From assembly GCA_037157565.1 (NCBI GenBank), contig JAZHRO010000003.1:71426501-71490500 (forward strand): a stretch of DNA of 64,000 bases, given 5' to 3'. The notes under the pieces are model-generated. The model saw only the letters and a list, made by a program, of their open reading frames with translations, did no database searches and was not told where the DNA came from. The DNA is from Thalassia testudinum (lineage: Eukaryota; Streptophyta; Magnoliopsida; Alismatales; Hydrocharitaceae). Positions within the stretch are counted from its first letter, which is position 1; every line of letters begins with the position of its first letter. Positions 24,658-35,960 of this stretch are shown here, piece by piece. Position numbers and translations under genes: made by a program.

Positions 24658-25099
24658 GGCTCACATGGACTTTCCCCTAACAAATGATGGAACAATGCCT
24701 CCCGTAAGCCACTTGAACTCTTCAAAGACATGGTTCAAAGTCTAGGGAACACCACCTACTACCAACGTTCGGGTGCTCCCAAATCCACCAACCAATCTAA
24801 GTCACCCCTACCATCAGCCTATATAAAACAGGCAACTAGTATCACCTAATGGGTTAGTGAAGAGAGCAATGTCTATAGATGGCATCTAGCTAAGCATTTG
24901 CACCAACCCACTATACTCTGGGAACTATGATAATCTCAGCTAATGTCTTTTGAGTAGATTTCACTATCCATTAAGCGGTCATAAGTTCTGATGCGTCATC
25001 CAAGAGGTATCTTCAATAAGTACATGGCGATTTCATCGGCGTTGTAAACTTGGACCACGTCCACATCCACATCCTCTCACGAAACAAGACGAATGGGGC
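24658..25099. other. Unassigned sequence with a TATA-like motif
   Basis: About 440 bases with no credible ORF. A good TATA-like word (CCTATATAAAAC) lies near 24819-24830 on the plus strand, so it may be part of another LTR. No partner copy is seen in the window. Confidence 0.3.
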
Positions 25100-25256
25100 A
25101 GCACGTCATCATCGTCCTGTGATCCGCTTCCGAAAGGGGGATGAAAAATTGACTTTATGTCGCGAGAAGCATCCCGGCTGTGGGACAAGCTTCTCTTGAG
25201 CTTTAGAGAGGGAGAGAAGAGAAGGAAGGGATGAGAATTTCGTATGGAGGGTGTCT

Positions 25257-25268
25257 CCTTTTATATTT
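25257..25268 (-). promoter_or_regulatory. TATA box of RE2 LTR
   Basis: The minus strand reads AAATATAAAAGG, in the same relative place as the TATA box of the RE6 LTR at 51451. Confidence 0.5.
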
Positions 25269-25604
25269 GCAAGGAGTGGGGGCAATTTTGTCATTAAAAC
25301 TCTGAAAATATTAATTCAGGACCTTTAGTGATGGACAAAATCGTCGATAAAGGTTCGAACGTGGGTGTAGTGGGCTACCCGCGCATGCCCGCTCGCCTTC
25401 TGCTCCTCGACGCATGTTCGCATACTTTAAATCTCGGCCATTCGATCGCGAGATCGAACGGCTGAGATGCATCCATCACCCGCCTCAGCTGTGCGCCTCA
25501 TCCCGTGTGATGCCGCGTCTAATAGCACGTGAGAGCTATCAGGCATGCACAGCCATTCGATGACGATCTGATGCTCCTCGCACCCGCTCGTCTGCGCCCA
25601 CTTT

Positions 25605-25676
25605 TCTGCGCCCTGCGATTCGAACGCACGTCTGAAGGCAGCCAAGAGCCTTATCCACTACGCTGCGCGTCTGGAT
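25605..25676 (-). repeat. tRNA-like remnant inside RE2
   Basis: On the minus strand, an A-box-like GTAGTGGATAAGGC is followed at tRNA spacing by a B-box-like GCGTTCGAATCGC, with a T-arm stem TGCG/CGCA. The acceptor ends do not pair and the variable loop is too short, so this is a decayed tRNA or a SINE head, not a working tRNA. RE6 LTR has no counterpart. Confidence 0.4.
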
Positions 25677-25975
25677 GGGCAGGCGGCCGAACTTTTGAAC
25701 ATGAGATCAGGACCGTTGGATCAAGATCCAACGGCCTAGATCGCATGTTGGATTTTTTTTGGAGAGGTAGTGCCGGTCTTGAGGGCCAATTGGATGACCC
25801 AGATGGCACCACATGGCGCCATCTTGGCTGTCCATCTTCTGGATGATTTGATGGTGCCACAGGTGTCGGATTGAGTCGATTTTAATGCCGTTAAGCTACA
25901 TTCGTCAATCCGAATCCATCCATGCGATCAAATTTGTCGTTTGAAGTGTGCATTCTACCATCTTGGCCCTTGATC

Positions 25976-26587
25976 TTCTAGGGTTCCCTGGTCACTATCT
26001 AATGCTACAGATGTCTGATCAGGGCGATCTTGGAGTCATTGAACTCCAACCATCGCCCTGGTCACATCTGTACGGTTGGATCTTCGATCTACGGCTGCAA
26101 TAAAAAGTTTGCCCTATCCATGAACATAAAAGGAGACAATTAACCTCTATTTTATTCAAACTAATCTAAATGCAAGATGATGCAGGTTATGCAATATTTA
26201 TAGTATGCAATGCAATCCTATGCTTAAGAACATGCATAAATAGACATCTTAAGTAGTGTAAACATGTTTACATCAGGAGGTTTCTAGGGTTCCCTGGTCA
26301 CTATCTAATGCTACAGATGTCTGATTTGGGTGATCTTGGAGTCCTTGAACTCCAATCATCGCCCTGGTCACATCTGTACGGTTGGATCTTCGATCTGACA
26401 CTGCAATAAAAAGTTTGCCCTGTCCATGAACATAAAAGGAGACAATTAACCTCTATTTTATTCAAACTAATCTAAATGCAAGATGATGCATGTTATGCAA
26501 TATTTATAGTATGCAATGCAATCCTATGCTTAAGAACATGCGTAAGTAGACATCTTAAGTAGTGTAAACATGTTTACATCAGGAGGT
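25976..26587 (-). repeat. 306-bp tandem duplication of the RE2 LTR end
   Basis: 25976-26281 and 26282-26587 are near-identical direct copies, differing at scattered bases. Each ends with ...ACATCAGGAGG, so the unit includes the LTR terminus plus the GGAGG flank. Confidence 0.88.
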
Positions 26588-26691
26588 CACTTAGACCTCG
26601 ACTGGTTGGACATTAAGAGCCGCTCCCAAGGAGGCAAGTCACCTCGCCAGGACCATCTTCTCTCCCCACTTCTTCTACTCCCTTAGCCGAG

Positions 26692-26848
26692 ATGGTTAAC
26701 CTTAATCCAGGACCTAGACTGGGTCAGGATGTTGGTAATTTGGATCCGGTGGCTCATCTGGAGGCCCAGATGGTTGAATCAGAGGAGTAGCATCAATAGA
26801 GCTTGGACTGTATCTTGTCAATGCTTGACAGAATGCAGCATTCACTGT
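26692..26848 (+). pseudogene. RE3 gag, N-terminal piece
   Basis: The start of RE3 Gag. An ATG at 26692 opens M-V-N-L-N-P-G-P-R-L-G-Q and runs for 33 codons before a stop; the frame continues recognisably up to the copia-like LTR at 26849. Gag resumes at 28510 on the far side (L-R-G-E-Q-L-R-D-F-F-D-P). The aligned place in RE7 has TTG instead of ATG and leads into a different protein. This piece is the only evidence for where gag begins in this family. Confidence 0.65.
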
Positions 26849-27476
26849 TGTAGGTTCCCTACAAGGAGGGGTGACGTAATAAAATGCGAAAATAAAGAAT
26901 ATCACAGAATAAACAAACACACAAAGTACACAAAGAATTTTTAGGTGGAAACCCAAACAGGGTGAAAACCACCACCTAACCCTCTCGAGTTAGGATTTTC
27001 CGATCAACCTAGTTGATCAAATCCACTAACTGAATCACTTTAAAACGAGGGTGATTCAACCTCAGTACAACCACGCTACAAGTATGAGGGTAGCGTTCCT
27101 CAACCCCTTCTCTCCACAAGAAGGATTTTGTCCCACGAAGGAGACGGGAATTCGCAAAGCGAATACCCAACCAAAAGACAAAGATAAAATAGACAACAAA
27201 CCTATAGAGCCAACAAAGTAACAAACCTAAGATTCTATAGGAATTAGGAAACTCCCCTTTGCAAGGAGTGCATTGATGATGACGTGGGTGCGTGAGCCAC
27301 GCAACGGCTCAATGTCACTCTCGTGAACAACGGCGGGAGAGCGGGTGCGCGAAGGTTTGATGCTCTCAAGGGAATGGAGCTTAAGCTTGGAGAGCAAGAT
27401 CTTTTCTGGACACAAAAGAGTGTGAAAGTGTGTAGCTAAGTGTATCCAAGTCTGTGTTGGTGTGTCAAAGGCTCCC

Positions 27477-27490
27477 CTCTATTTATAGAG
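27477..27490 (-). promoter_or_regulatory. TATA box of the copia-like LTR
   Basis: The minus strand reads CTCTATAAATAGAG, a self-complementary TATA word. It lies 120-630 bases downstream of the GACGTC array in the direction of transcription. Confidence 0.65.
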
Positions 27491-27598
27491 GCCTTAGGAA
27501 GGCTTTGGAAGGCTTAGGAAAGGTTCTATAGCCGTTGGGAACAAAGCCCAAGAGAATCAGGCCGAAATCATGACAATGATTACATTTGACAGGGTGAT

Positions 27599-28102
27599 CA
27601 GACGTCTAATTCTAGCATCAGACGTCTTGAAGGCCACTTTAAGACGTCTGATTCTATGTGGGTTTCCTCCTGACTTGAATCAGATCTAAACAGGGTTTTT
27701 GTGCAAGTCCATCAGACGAGATACTGGACGTCTGGAACTATGTCTGGACGTCTGGAAACCTACTTTTACTGTGGGAATTGATTTCCAAGCGTTGCAATGG
27801 CTAGAAAATCTCTGAGAAGAGATTTTGGGTCAGCCGAGGCAAAAGAGTCAATTATCAGACGTCTGGAAAGGCCTAAGGACGTCTGATAAGGCTCTAACGG
27901 TCATATTCTGCAGTGTCTGCTAAGCTAGCCAACGGTCCACTATCTGGACGTCTAGCAAGTCCATCAGACGTCTTCTAAGATGTCTGGACTAAGGTCTGGA
28001 CGTCTGATTTCATCAGACAGAACTAGCTATGTCCAGCCTAACAGTTATTAGACGTCTTAAAGTACTTTATCAGACGTCTGATTTTGGAATTAGATGTCTG
28101 GA
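27599..28102 (-). repeat. GACGTC palindrome array in the copia-like LTR
   Basis: At least a dozen copies of CAGACGTCTG, GGACGTCTGG or one-base variants, in both phases and irregularly spaced, within about 500 bases upstream of the TATA box. ACGT-core words are typical binding sites of plant bZIP factors; binding here is inference. Confidence 0.75.
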
Positions 28103-28509
28103 AGTGCTGTTTGAAACTTATATTGGTTTTCTAAGTATTCTACAGAAAACCTAAGTATCCTAGGGTTGTGCCGGTGTTCCTAGGACTACTGTTAGGGTTC
28201 TTTGAGGCTCTTTAACATGAAATATCTAAGGAAATAAAGAGCAACAAAAGAAACGAAAAATACAACAAGTACAAAAGAAGGAAATCTATCCTATTCTTCA
28301 TTTCCTTCCATCTTCAATCTTTCGCTCCACGCGAACCTCCTCTGTTTTCCGTCAAGCTCCTCCAATCCGTCCTGGCTGCGAGCTTGAACTTCGTCTAAAC
28401 ACGTCCACATTTGCAATTGACCTGAAATCTAGGACTCAAATTGCAAATGTTAAATAACACGTGTTTTGCTATCATCAAAACAAATGATCGTGGTGCTCTA
28501 GCACCAACA

Positions 28510-30297
28510 ACTACGAGGTGAACAACTTCGGGATTTCTTTGATCCAGCTGCACTAATCATTGCACCCTTAGTCCGAATCCCCATAGGCAGAGATGCGTTT
28601 GAGCTCAAACCTAATTTGATTGGCTTGATCAATACTCATTTCTATGGAAACTGAAGCAAAGACCTGTTCCATCACTTAGAGGACTTGAGTCGACTTGCAG
28701 AGACGATTTGACTGAGGAATGTTGATCTTGAGATTGTTCTGATGAAGCTTTTCCCATTATCTTTGAGGGACAACGCTTCATACTGATTTGAGACTATTGG
28801 GAAGCCGATTGGAACCTGGCCAAAATTATGACATGAATTCCTGCAAAAGTTCTTCTCGATCGGTCGAACGAACGTGATGAGGCATGCGATCATGACTTTC
28901 TCCCAAGGAGCTGGGGAGAAGTTGCATGATGCCTAGGACCGATTTCACGACCTTCTCCAGAAATGCCCACATCATGGTGTGCCTAGATGGCACCTAGTTC
29001 AGATTTTTTACCATGGGCTGGATGACACACATCAACACATGGCTGATGCATCTAATGGCAGGAATTTCCTTGCGAAAGATGAGAACAACACATTTGAGTT
29101 GTTTGAATCTTTGGTGGAGAACTCGATGAGTGTCGCATCCATGAACCAGTTCCAGTGGCCTAGTCAGCAGCGGGTAGGTGTCCATGAGGCTCACATCGAG
29201 TCCATTCGAGCCGACATGGATATCATCGTCAAGCAGCTGGATTGAATGAACCTGACCAAAAAAAAGATAGACCAAATTAGCTATGGTCAATCTATCCTAA
29301 ACTCTGCTACTCTGAGACCCTCCTATGCACCCCGAGCCCCTCCTGCTCGAGTTAATCTACTCACTCGAGATGCATCCACTCCTTATTTACGAGATCCTGC
29401 ATATCAGGATCCCATAAACAATCCCAATCTGGCACCATATCACCAGGGTTACGCATAACCAGCTGGCTAAAATACGTATCCCCTTGATGGATATACATCT
29501 CAGACGTGTTCGACCTACGAGGACGTCAATGCTATTAAAGGATACGAGCGTAATAACCTGTATTCAAAGACTTATAACCCTGGTTGGCACCAGCATCTGA
29601 ACTTCTCCCAGTCAAGTAACTCACAAAGACCACATCAAGATCCACACTACCAAACCAGGCAATACGGGAATGCGCAAAACACATACCCTAGGCAGCAGCC
29701 ATTCCTGTCTCAGAAGCAGCAACCGCGTTCTATATACCAGCCACTACACCAAGTTGCCAGTCACCATCCAAAGCAGGTTGACCCTCTGGAGGCACTGAAA
29801 GAGGAGCTACAAGAATCAATGAGGAGTCTATGCAGGATAGCTTGTAGATAATGAAGGTGATGGCAGACATGATACAGACTATACAAAACACACAAAACCA
29901 GCTGTTCCAGGAGCATAGGACTCATGGAGCCTTACCCTCCCAACCTCTCTCTAACCATTGGTATGTGCAGAACCAAGGCACCCTGTTTAGGTTTCATGCA
30001 CCACAAGGACATGCACACGCCATATTACAGGCACCTCCTACACCACCCGGTTATGCTCAAGGCCAACCGCCATTGATGCGGAACCCTACATACTCTGCCC
30101 CTTCCGCTCCCCCACCACCTCATGCACAACAAGCCGATGCAAATGCTGTCTCATTGAGGAGTGGAAGGAAGACATTCGACCAACCACATAAGCAGGCAGG
30201 TTCTAACTTTTCTCACCCTTCACCGCAGGTGGGTTCGACTCCATCATCTCAGGAGCCACCAACGGTAGATAAGGGTAAGAGGCCACTTGACCTTTAG
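28510..30297 (+). pseudogene. RE3 gag, main part
   Basis: Continues gag after the inserted LTR. Recognised by V-R-I-P-I-G-R-D-A-F-E-L-K-P-N-L, then, after several stops, R-F-H-D-L-L-Q-K-C-P-H-H-G-V-P-R-W-H and N-F-L-A-K-D-E-N-N-T-F-E-L-F-E-S-L, all matching RE1 gag segments in order. Near 29560 is the Y-N-P-G-W-H-Q-H-L-N-F-S segment found in Athila gag where others have a zinc knuckle. The 29851-30297 part is Pro/Gln-rich and ends with the V-S-L-R-S-G-R motif and K-G-K-R-P-L-D-L. Many stops are present. Capsid role is by family. Confidence 0.82.
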
Positions 30298-30900
30298 ATT
30301 CCCATCCCTTTTCCTGAGTCTCTGATGTGAAATGTAGTACGGAAGGACACACAGAATTTTGAGGACCTAAAGTCAATTTTCAAGGATGTACATATTCTGG
30401 TCCCTCTCCTCGAGGCAATTGATCACATCCCCGCTATCGCTATGTTCTTCAAGGACTATTGTTCCCTGAAGCAACAACCTAGAATTGGACAACAGGCGGT
30501 ATTGTCAAAAGAGGCTAGCGCTGTGATTCTAGCCAACTTACCACCGAAAAAGAAAGACCTTGTACTCCACTCATATCCTGCTTCTTGCAGAATTCTCCAT
30601 TTGATCAGGCCCTTCTAGATATGGGTTCGTCCATCAACCTGACTCCCAATACTGTATTTGATCGATTTCTATCTGGGGAGTTAAAGCCAACCTCAGTCAT
30701 GATTCAGCTGGCTAATAGATCAGTAAAAACACTGAGGGGGGTGGTTGAGAACATTATCATAAAAGTCCACGGATTCTACTTTCCCGCAGACTTTTTCATT
30801 CTTGATATGGAAGTTCCTCCGAGATGCACCAATCATTTTAGGTCACCCATTTCTAGTGACAGCCCGAGCAAACTTTGATTATGCATCCGAGTGTATAGAG
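30298..30900 (+). pseudogene. RE3 aspartic protease and preceding linker
   Basis: The linker holds V-H-I-L-V-P-L-L-E-A-I-D-H-I-P, the conserved segment ahead of protease. The protease active site reads L-L-D-M-G-S-S-I-N-L-T-P, with Met in place of the usual Leu or Thr after the Asp, and the catalytic Asp kept. The second box I-I-L-G-H-P-F-L-V-T-A lies after a frameshift near 30830. Function as encoded is lost. Confidence 0.85.
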
Positions 30901-31589
30901 ATAGGTCTAGGTAATGAGCGACTTCGACTTGACATATTCAGGGCATCAAGGAATTTTGACTATGATCGCTTAGAGGAGGATGGTGAAGACAAAGATTCAG
31001 TATACTGTGGTAACATTGGGCTCCTATGTGATGACCCAATGTCTCATTCATCAAAACTATCAGGGTTCTTGGACCTTGAACCACACGGGACTAAGACCAC
31101 TGCACTGCACATATCTTCCCGAGGATCCAATTGTTTAGGGTGTGTTTCTAACAACAGCACCCCTGAATTTAGCTATCCTGATCCGTACACTACTGATTGC
31201 CCTCGTTGTTACAAGAAGACATGACCACAGCTAACGGGTTTCTCGTCAATGCAGTCACAACTGATTATCTCACAGGTAGACAATCGACAGGAATTCTCAC
31301 GCATTCGGATCACAAGATTCCCACCTTCCAGTCTGCTCCTCCTATTCCCATTTTTGAGTCTAACCCACCCATGATTGAATTGAAGTCCTTACCTGACACA
31401 CTTAAGTATCTATTCTTAGGCAAAAGTGAGACATACCCGATCACTATTAGTGCTCACTTAACCCAAGAATAGGAGCATCAACTGATTTCTGTTTTACAAG
31501 ACTATAGGGCTGCTATAGGGTAGAGCATTGCTGATCTTTGCAGTATTCGCCCCTCATACTGCACCCATCACATTTACACGGATGAGGGG
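30901..31589 (+). pseudogene. RE3 protease-RT connecting region
   Basis: About 690 bases joining protease and RT. It includes L-K-Y-L-F-L-G near 31404 and the A-I-G-(stop)-S-I-A-D-L segment near 31520, both standard in Athila pol ahead of RT. Two or more frame breaks. No separate gene. Confidence 0.7.
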
Positions 31590-32500
31590 GTGAAACATTC
31601 GAGACAACCTCAAAGACGGCTAAACCTGAATATGATAGAGGTTGTTACGAAGGGGATCATCAAATGGCTGGATGCAGGTAATGTATACCCAATCTCTGAT
31701 AGCCAATGGGTGTGTCTGATCCAGATAGTGCCCATGAAAGTAGGACTTACCGTAATGAAAAATGATCAAGGTGAATCCATCCTGACTTGCAATGTGACAT
31801 CATGGCGAGTCTACATTGACTATAGGAAACTGAACATGGCTGCCGAGAAGGATCACTTTCCTTTGCCTTTCATTGATCAGATCTTAGAATGGTTAGCCAG
31901 ACATAGTTTCTTTTGCTTTCTAGATGGATACTCCAGGTATAATCAAGTAGAGATTAGCCAAGAAGATCAAGATAGGACCACATTCACATGTCCCTCTGGA
32001 ACATTCGCTTTCAAGCGGATGCCCTTTGGCCTTTGCAACGCACCAGCAACATTTCAACGTTGTATGATGGCCATCTTCTTTGACACGATTGGGGACTATG
32101 TGGAGGTGTTCATGGATGACTTCTCTGTCTTCGGAGATGATTTCGCATCCTATCTTCATAACCTCACAAAAATCTTGAAATGGTTTATTGAGGTAAACCT
32201 TGTACAATCCTAGGAGAAATGCCATTTCAAGGTAAGGGATGGCATAGTAATAGGGCACATGATCTCTAACACTGGAGTCGAGGTCGATCGAGCTAAGTCA
32301 AAGATTATTTCCCACTTACTGCCACCTATATCAGTCAAGCAAATCAGATCATTCTTGGGTCATGTCGACTTCTATCAGAAATTTATATGTGATTTCTTGA
32401 AAATTGCACGACCTTTGATGAATATCCTTGTTGCTGATGCCCAATTTGAATTTGACAACTCGTGTCTCAGCACCTTTGAGAATTTACGAAGTGCTCTCTG
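31590..32500 (+). pseudogene. RE3 reverse transcriptase
   Basis: The RT domain. 31590-32213 is open for 207 codons: W-R-V-Y-I-D-Y-R-K-L-N, H-F-P-L-P-F-I-D-Q-I-L, F-L-D-G-Y-S-R-Y-N-Q, R-M-P-F-G-L-C-N-A-P-A-T-F-Q and the catalytic F-M-D-D-F-S-V-F-G. A TAG at 32211 separates it from the thumb part, where V-D-R-A-K and I-R-S-F-L-G-H-V-D-F-Y-Q-K-F (32259-32501) are seen. The active-site Asp pair is intact. It is the second-best preserved RT in the window. Confidence 0.9.
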
Positions 32501-33088
32501 ATTCCCTGATTCTCCAACCACCTGACTGGGCGCTTGATTTCGAGATGATATGCGACGCTTCTGATTTCACCGTCGATGCTATTTTAGGCCAGCGTCGGGA
32601 GAAACAACCTTTTGTCATATACTATGCTAGCAAGATGCTGAATGAGGCTCAATGCAATTATACTATCATTGAAAAAGAACTGCTAGCAGTAGTATTCGAG
32701 TTAGAGAAATTCCGATCTTATCTATTAGGTTCCAAAGTTATCATCTTCACTGACACTTTGCCCTCCAGCATTTGTTGACAAAGAAGGATGCCAAACCCTA
32801 GCTCATCAAATGGATCCCTCTATTACAAGAATTTGATATTGAAATCTACGACAAAGCTGGAATGCAGAATGTTGTGACAGATCACCTATCTAGACTTGAC
32901 CCAGCCCACATTCCTTATTCCCTATCTATCCATGACCAATTTTCAGATGAATCTCTTTTAGCAGTTCACTTTGTTGAGTTCCCCTGGTACATGGATATCG
33001 CAAACTATCTTGTCGCAGGCAAGATTCCTGCAAACCTATCCATGGACCAGAAACTCAAATTTACTGTGGAGGCCAAATTCTACCTCTA
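32501..33088 (+). pseudogene. RE3 RNase H and tether
   Basis: RNase H motifs C-D-A-S-D-F-T-V-D-A-I-L-G, E-K-E-L-L-A-V-V-F and F-T-D-T (where the usual form is S-D-H) appear in order, then D-H-L-S-R-L. A frame shift near 32500 and another near 32775 break the domain. The tether after it includes P-W-Y-M-D-I-A-N-Y-L-V, as in RE1. Confidence 0.85.
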
Positions 33089-34270
33089 GGATGACCCACT
33101 ACTTTTCCGCATTGGAGCGGATCAGATTATTCGAAGAAGCATCCTAAATTCTGAGATCCCCAATGTGTTATGTTTTTTCCACAATGATGCTTCTGGTGTT
33201 CTTTTCTTGGGAGGGAAAATCACTGCAAAAAGTTTGCAGTCATGATTTTTCTGGCCAACTATTTTCAGAGATACACACGAATATGACCAGCACTATAAAC
33301 GATGCCAGTCGATCGGTTCTATGACCATGAGAGACATGATGCCACTCCAGCCCATCGTGGTTGTAGAGGTGATCGATGTCTGGGGCATAAATTTTGTGGG
33401 CCCTTTTATTAACTAGCATGGCTTCAAGTACATATTACTAGCTGTTGACTTTGTCTCGAAGTGGGTCGAGGCCATCCCAGCGAGACGGGTAGGATTGTAT
33501 GACCATCATTTCCTTCGTACGGGAATACATTTTCGCGAGATTTGGAATACCCCGTGCTCTGGTTAGCAACAGGGGAAGACACTTCATCCACACCCACTTC
33601 AGGTCATTATTAAAGAAATACGGTGTACATCACCATATAGCCACCCCGTATCACCCGTAGACCAATGGGCAGGCTGAAGTGTCTAACCGTCAGATCAAGC
33701 TGATTCTCCAAAAGGTGGTTAGACAAGACAGGAAGGACTGCTTTGATAAATTAGTCGATGCACTCTGGGAATATCAGACCGCGTACAAGGCCCCACTCAA
33801 AATGTCACCATATCGTATGGTATATGGCAAGGCCTATCACCTTCATGTAGAGTTGGAACACCGCACCTTTTGGGCAGTGCAAAAATGTAACGTTTACCTC
33901 GATGCGGGAGGTCAAGAATGGAAACTCCAGCTCAGCGAATTAAAAGAGATCTGGAGAGAGGCCTATGAGAATGCATTGATATACAAGGACAAGACTAAGG
34001 CCTTTCATGACCACCACATCTGGAGGAAAGCATTCACGCCCAACCAGCAAGTCTTGCTGTTTGATTCGTGACAAACTATTTTCAGGGAAGCTCAAGTCCA
34101 AGTGAACTAGCCCATATATTGTGATCTCCCCATATCCTAATGGGGCGATCCAAATTAGGGACCCAAAATCTAGGCATGTATCTATGGTAAATGGCCAGCG
34201 CCTCAAGCCATTCACGGCCTAGGAACCTCCTCTAGCTAACGAACTCATTCATCTTATCGAGGATATCTAA
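33089..34270 (+). pseudogene. RE3 integrase, catalytic residues lost
   Basis: Integrase remnant. The zinc finger region near 33220-33310 is poorly kept. The first catalytic Asp context reads G-I-N-F-V-G (Asn codon at 33390-33392) and the second reads S-N-R-G-R-H-F (Asn codon at 33568-33570); in RE1 both are Asp. The Glu is kept in Q-A-E-V-S-N-R-Q. A TAG interrupts the Y-H-P...T-N-G-Q segment before it. The C-terminal part ends V-N-G-Q-R-L-K-P-F and reaches a TAA at 34268. Two of three catalytic acids are gone, so it could not act even if translated. Confidence 0.88.
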
Positions 34271-34495
34271 GTAAGTTCTCACCTAGCTGGAGGCGTTAAA
34301 CTCAGCATCTACCACACATTCTACCATCACCCTATACATACTAGCTTTATACATAGCATATTTTTCTTTTAAGCATATTTCTCTTGCATATTGCATACTG
34401 TCAGGTTGGCCGTTGCTGAACATTAAACTTTAGGAGCAATTCTAGGTGATTTCTACCCATTTACTCCTCGCTGTATTTATTTTCTTTTATATTCA

Positions 34496-34538
34496 TGCAT
34501 GAGGACATGCAAGAACTTAGGCATAGGGGGTGGGGTAG
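34496..34538 (+). other. RE3 AGGA-loop hairpin with G-run
   Basis: TGCATG-AGGA-CATGCA (6-bp perfect stem), then GGCATAGGGGGTGGGG. The loop and the spacing to the G-run match the other elements while the stem sequence differs. Confidence 0.6.
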
Positions 34539-35037
34539 ATAAGACAAAACTGAAAATTTTTATGCCAACATTTTGGAAAACTCTAGAGTTGCATGTCAAA
34601 CGTACTTTAGGACCCTAAATGTAAGAACAACTGACTCCACCTACAATGTTCGCATTGGAGCTAGAAATTGTCTGCAAAGCCACTTCTGACTCACCCGCTC
34701 ACCTTTTGTTCTAAATCTTGGCTCAAGCTAAATGTAACTTGTAACTTGAAAGGTAAATTTCATGAAGTATGAATATAAGAAGTTACTTGTTTACAGCATA
34801 TATACATAGTGTATCCATGAATAAAATTATCCTATTAAGATAATGCATTAGGGATTTTATCCCCTAGTTGGTTCCTATAATATGGAATCAGTACAATTTT
34901 TTGCATACACGTAGAATTTGCAATGGATTCATGGTGAAGGCTGATAAACGTCTTTAATCTGTCGAGAAGAAGTAGTGCTTCTTTTCTTGAACCCTTGGAC
35001 AGTGTTTTGGGAGTCAGGCAGATTTGCTTCCCAAAAT

Positions 35038-35960
35038 CCACCAAATAGTGTGAGATGAGAATAAAGAGTACTGGTGCTCTAAGATTATTGCAAGGAATCT
35101 GGAATCCTAGACAATCTGGTGATGATACTCGGAGATTAGGCATAGTTTTTGCTCTCGGTTCCTACGTACACATTTTGTGTGAATTTTGAGAGCCACTAAA
35201 TAATGCAAATACGTGGGGAGTGAGTTTTCATAAAACTAGGGCTAAGGTGGATGGCTACAACCATTCTTTTGCGGAATCCTCCACTAAAGGAGGGTATTGA
35301 TGTCAAGGCCAGAAATACACCATCCTATCCATCTCTCCCGGTGCCTTGAGCAGGCACTTCCACCAAATAAGCCACCCAATGTCTTTTCATTACTTCCTAT
35401 CCCTAATAATGCGTCCTCAAAAATGTTCATGAAAGTGTGCTAGTTGTGTTGTGCTGAAAAAAAAAATACTTAGGAAAAAATAAAAAAAATGAAAAAAATG
35501 ATGAGAAGAAAAAAAAATTAAAAAAAATGGAAAAAGAAGAAAAAACAAAGAAAAAAAAGAGAATGCTTAGTGTTTATTTCAGTTGCATTGAGGTAATACC
35601 ACCAAATAAATTTGAGATCCACCAAATATGACCTTAACGCACCTTTTTTGTCTTCCTGACCGCCCGAATATTGGTTGAGGAATTCTAACTTGGTGTTATA
35701 GTTATTGGAATTCAATTAAAGTGTTAATTCTAAGTGAGACACCAAATATAGGTCATATGTGTGAGTCTAGTGAGATTGTAAGATCTAAGAAAAAGGAAGA
35801 AATGAAAAGAAAAAGAAAAAGAGAGAATGAATACAAAGGAACCAAAAGAGAGCGTAGTTTTTCTCATCTTTCTCTGAGTCGAGTTATGTAATAATTTCGT
35901 AATCAAGATTCTATAGTACTAACCTGTATGTAGCACCAGTCGAGAGTGAGCCACAAAATA
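35038..35960 (+). repeat. CCACCAAATA motif set in RE3
   Basis: Exact copies at 35038, 35360, 35599 and 35619; one-mismatch copies at 35193, 35739 and 35951. All seven have a counterpart in RE7. Confidence 0.8.

Larger units (their letters stand above)
25100..26581 (-). repeat. RE2, decayed minus-strand LTR related to RE6
   Basis: Read on the minus strand, the segment starting near 26276/26581 (TGATGTAAACATGTTTACAC) resembles the start of the RE6 LTR at 50622: shared words include ATATTGCATAACNTGCATCAT and a GGTGGCATC/GGTGCCATC stretch. Past the TATA motif, the AGAGAGCTTCTCCCAAG-type sequence also corresponds. The left end is uncertain and no primer site was found. It lies against the 5' cut of RE3, so it probably inserted there; the flank GGAGG at 26582 matches the uninterrupted RE7 sequence. 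Confidence 0.6.
26849..28509 (-). mobile_element. Solo LTR of a copia-like (SIRE-type?) element
   Basis: A 1.66 kb insertion inside RE3 gag. On the minus strand it starts TGTTGGTGCTAGAGCACC, the form common for Ty1/copia LTRs of the SIRE/Maximus group, and ends ...GGAACCTACA. The flanks ACTGT (26844-26848) and ACTAC (28510-28514) may be a diverged 5-bp target duplication. No internal domain is present, so it is a solo LTR. It carries a TATA box and an array of GACGTC motifs. The family assignment rests on the LTR start only. Confidence 0.72.

Noticed and set aside
27599..28102. CRISPR-like array suggested by the spaced GACGTC words
   Set aside because: Repeats are short palindromes with irregular spacing inside a plant LTR; no array structure or cas genes.
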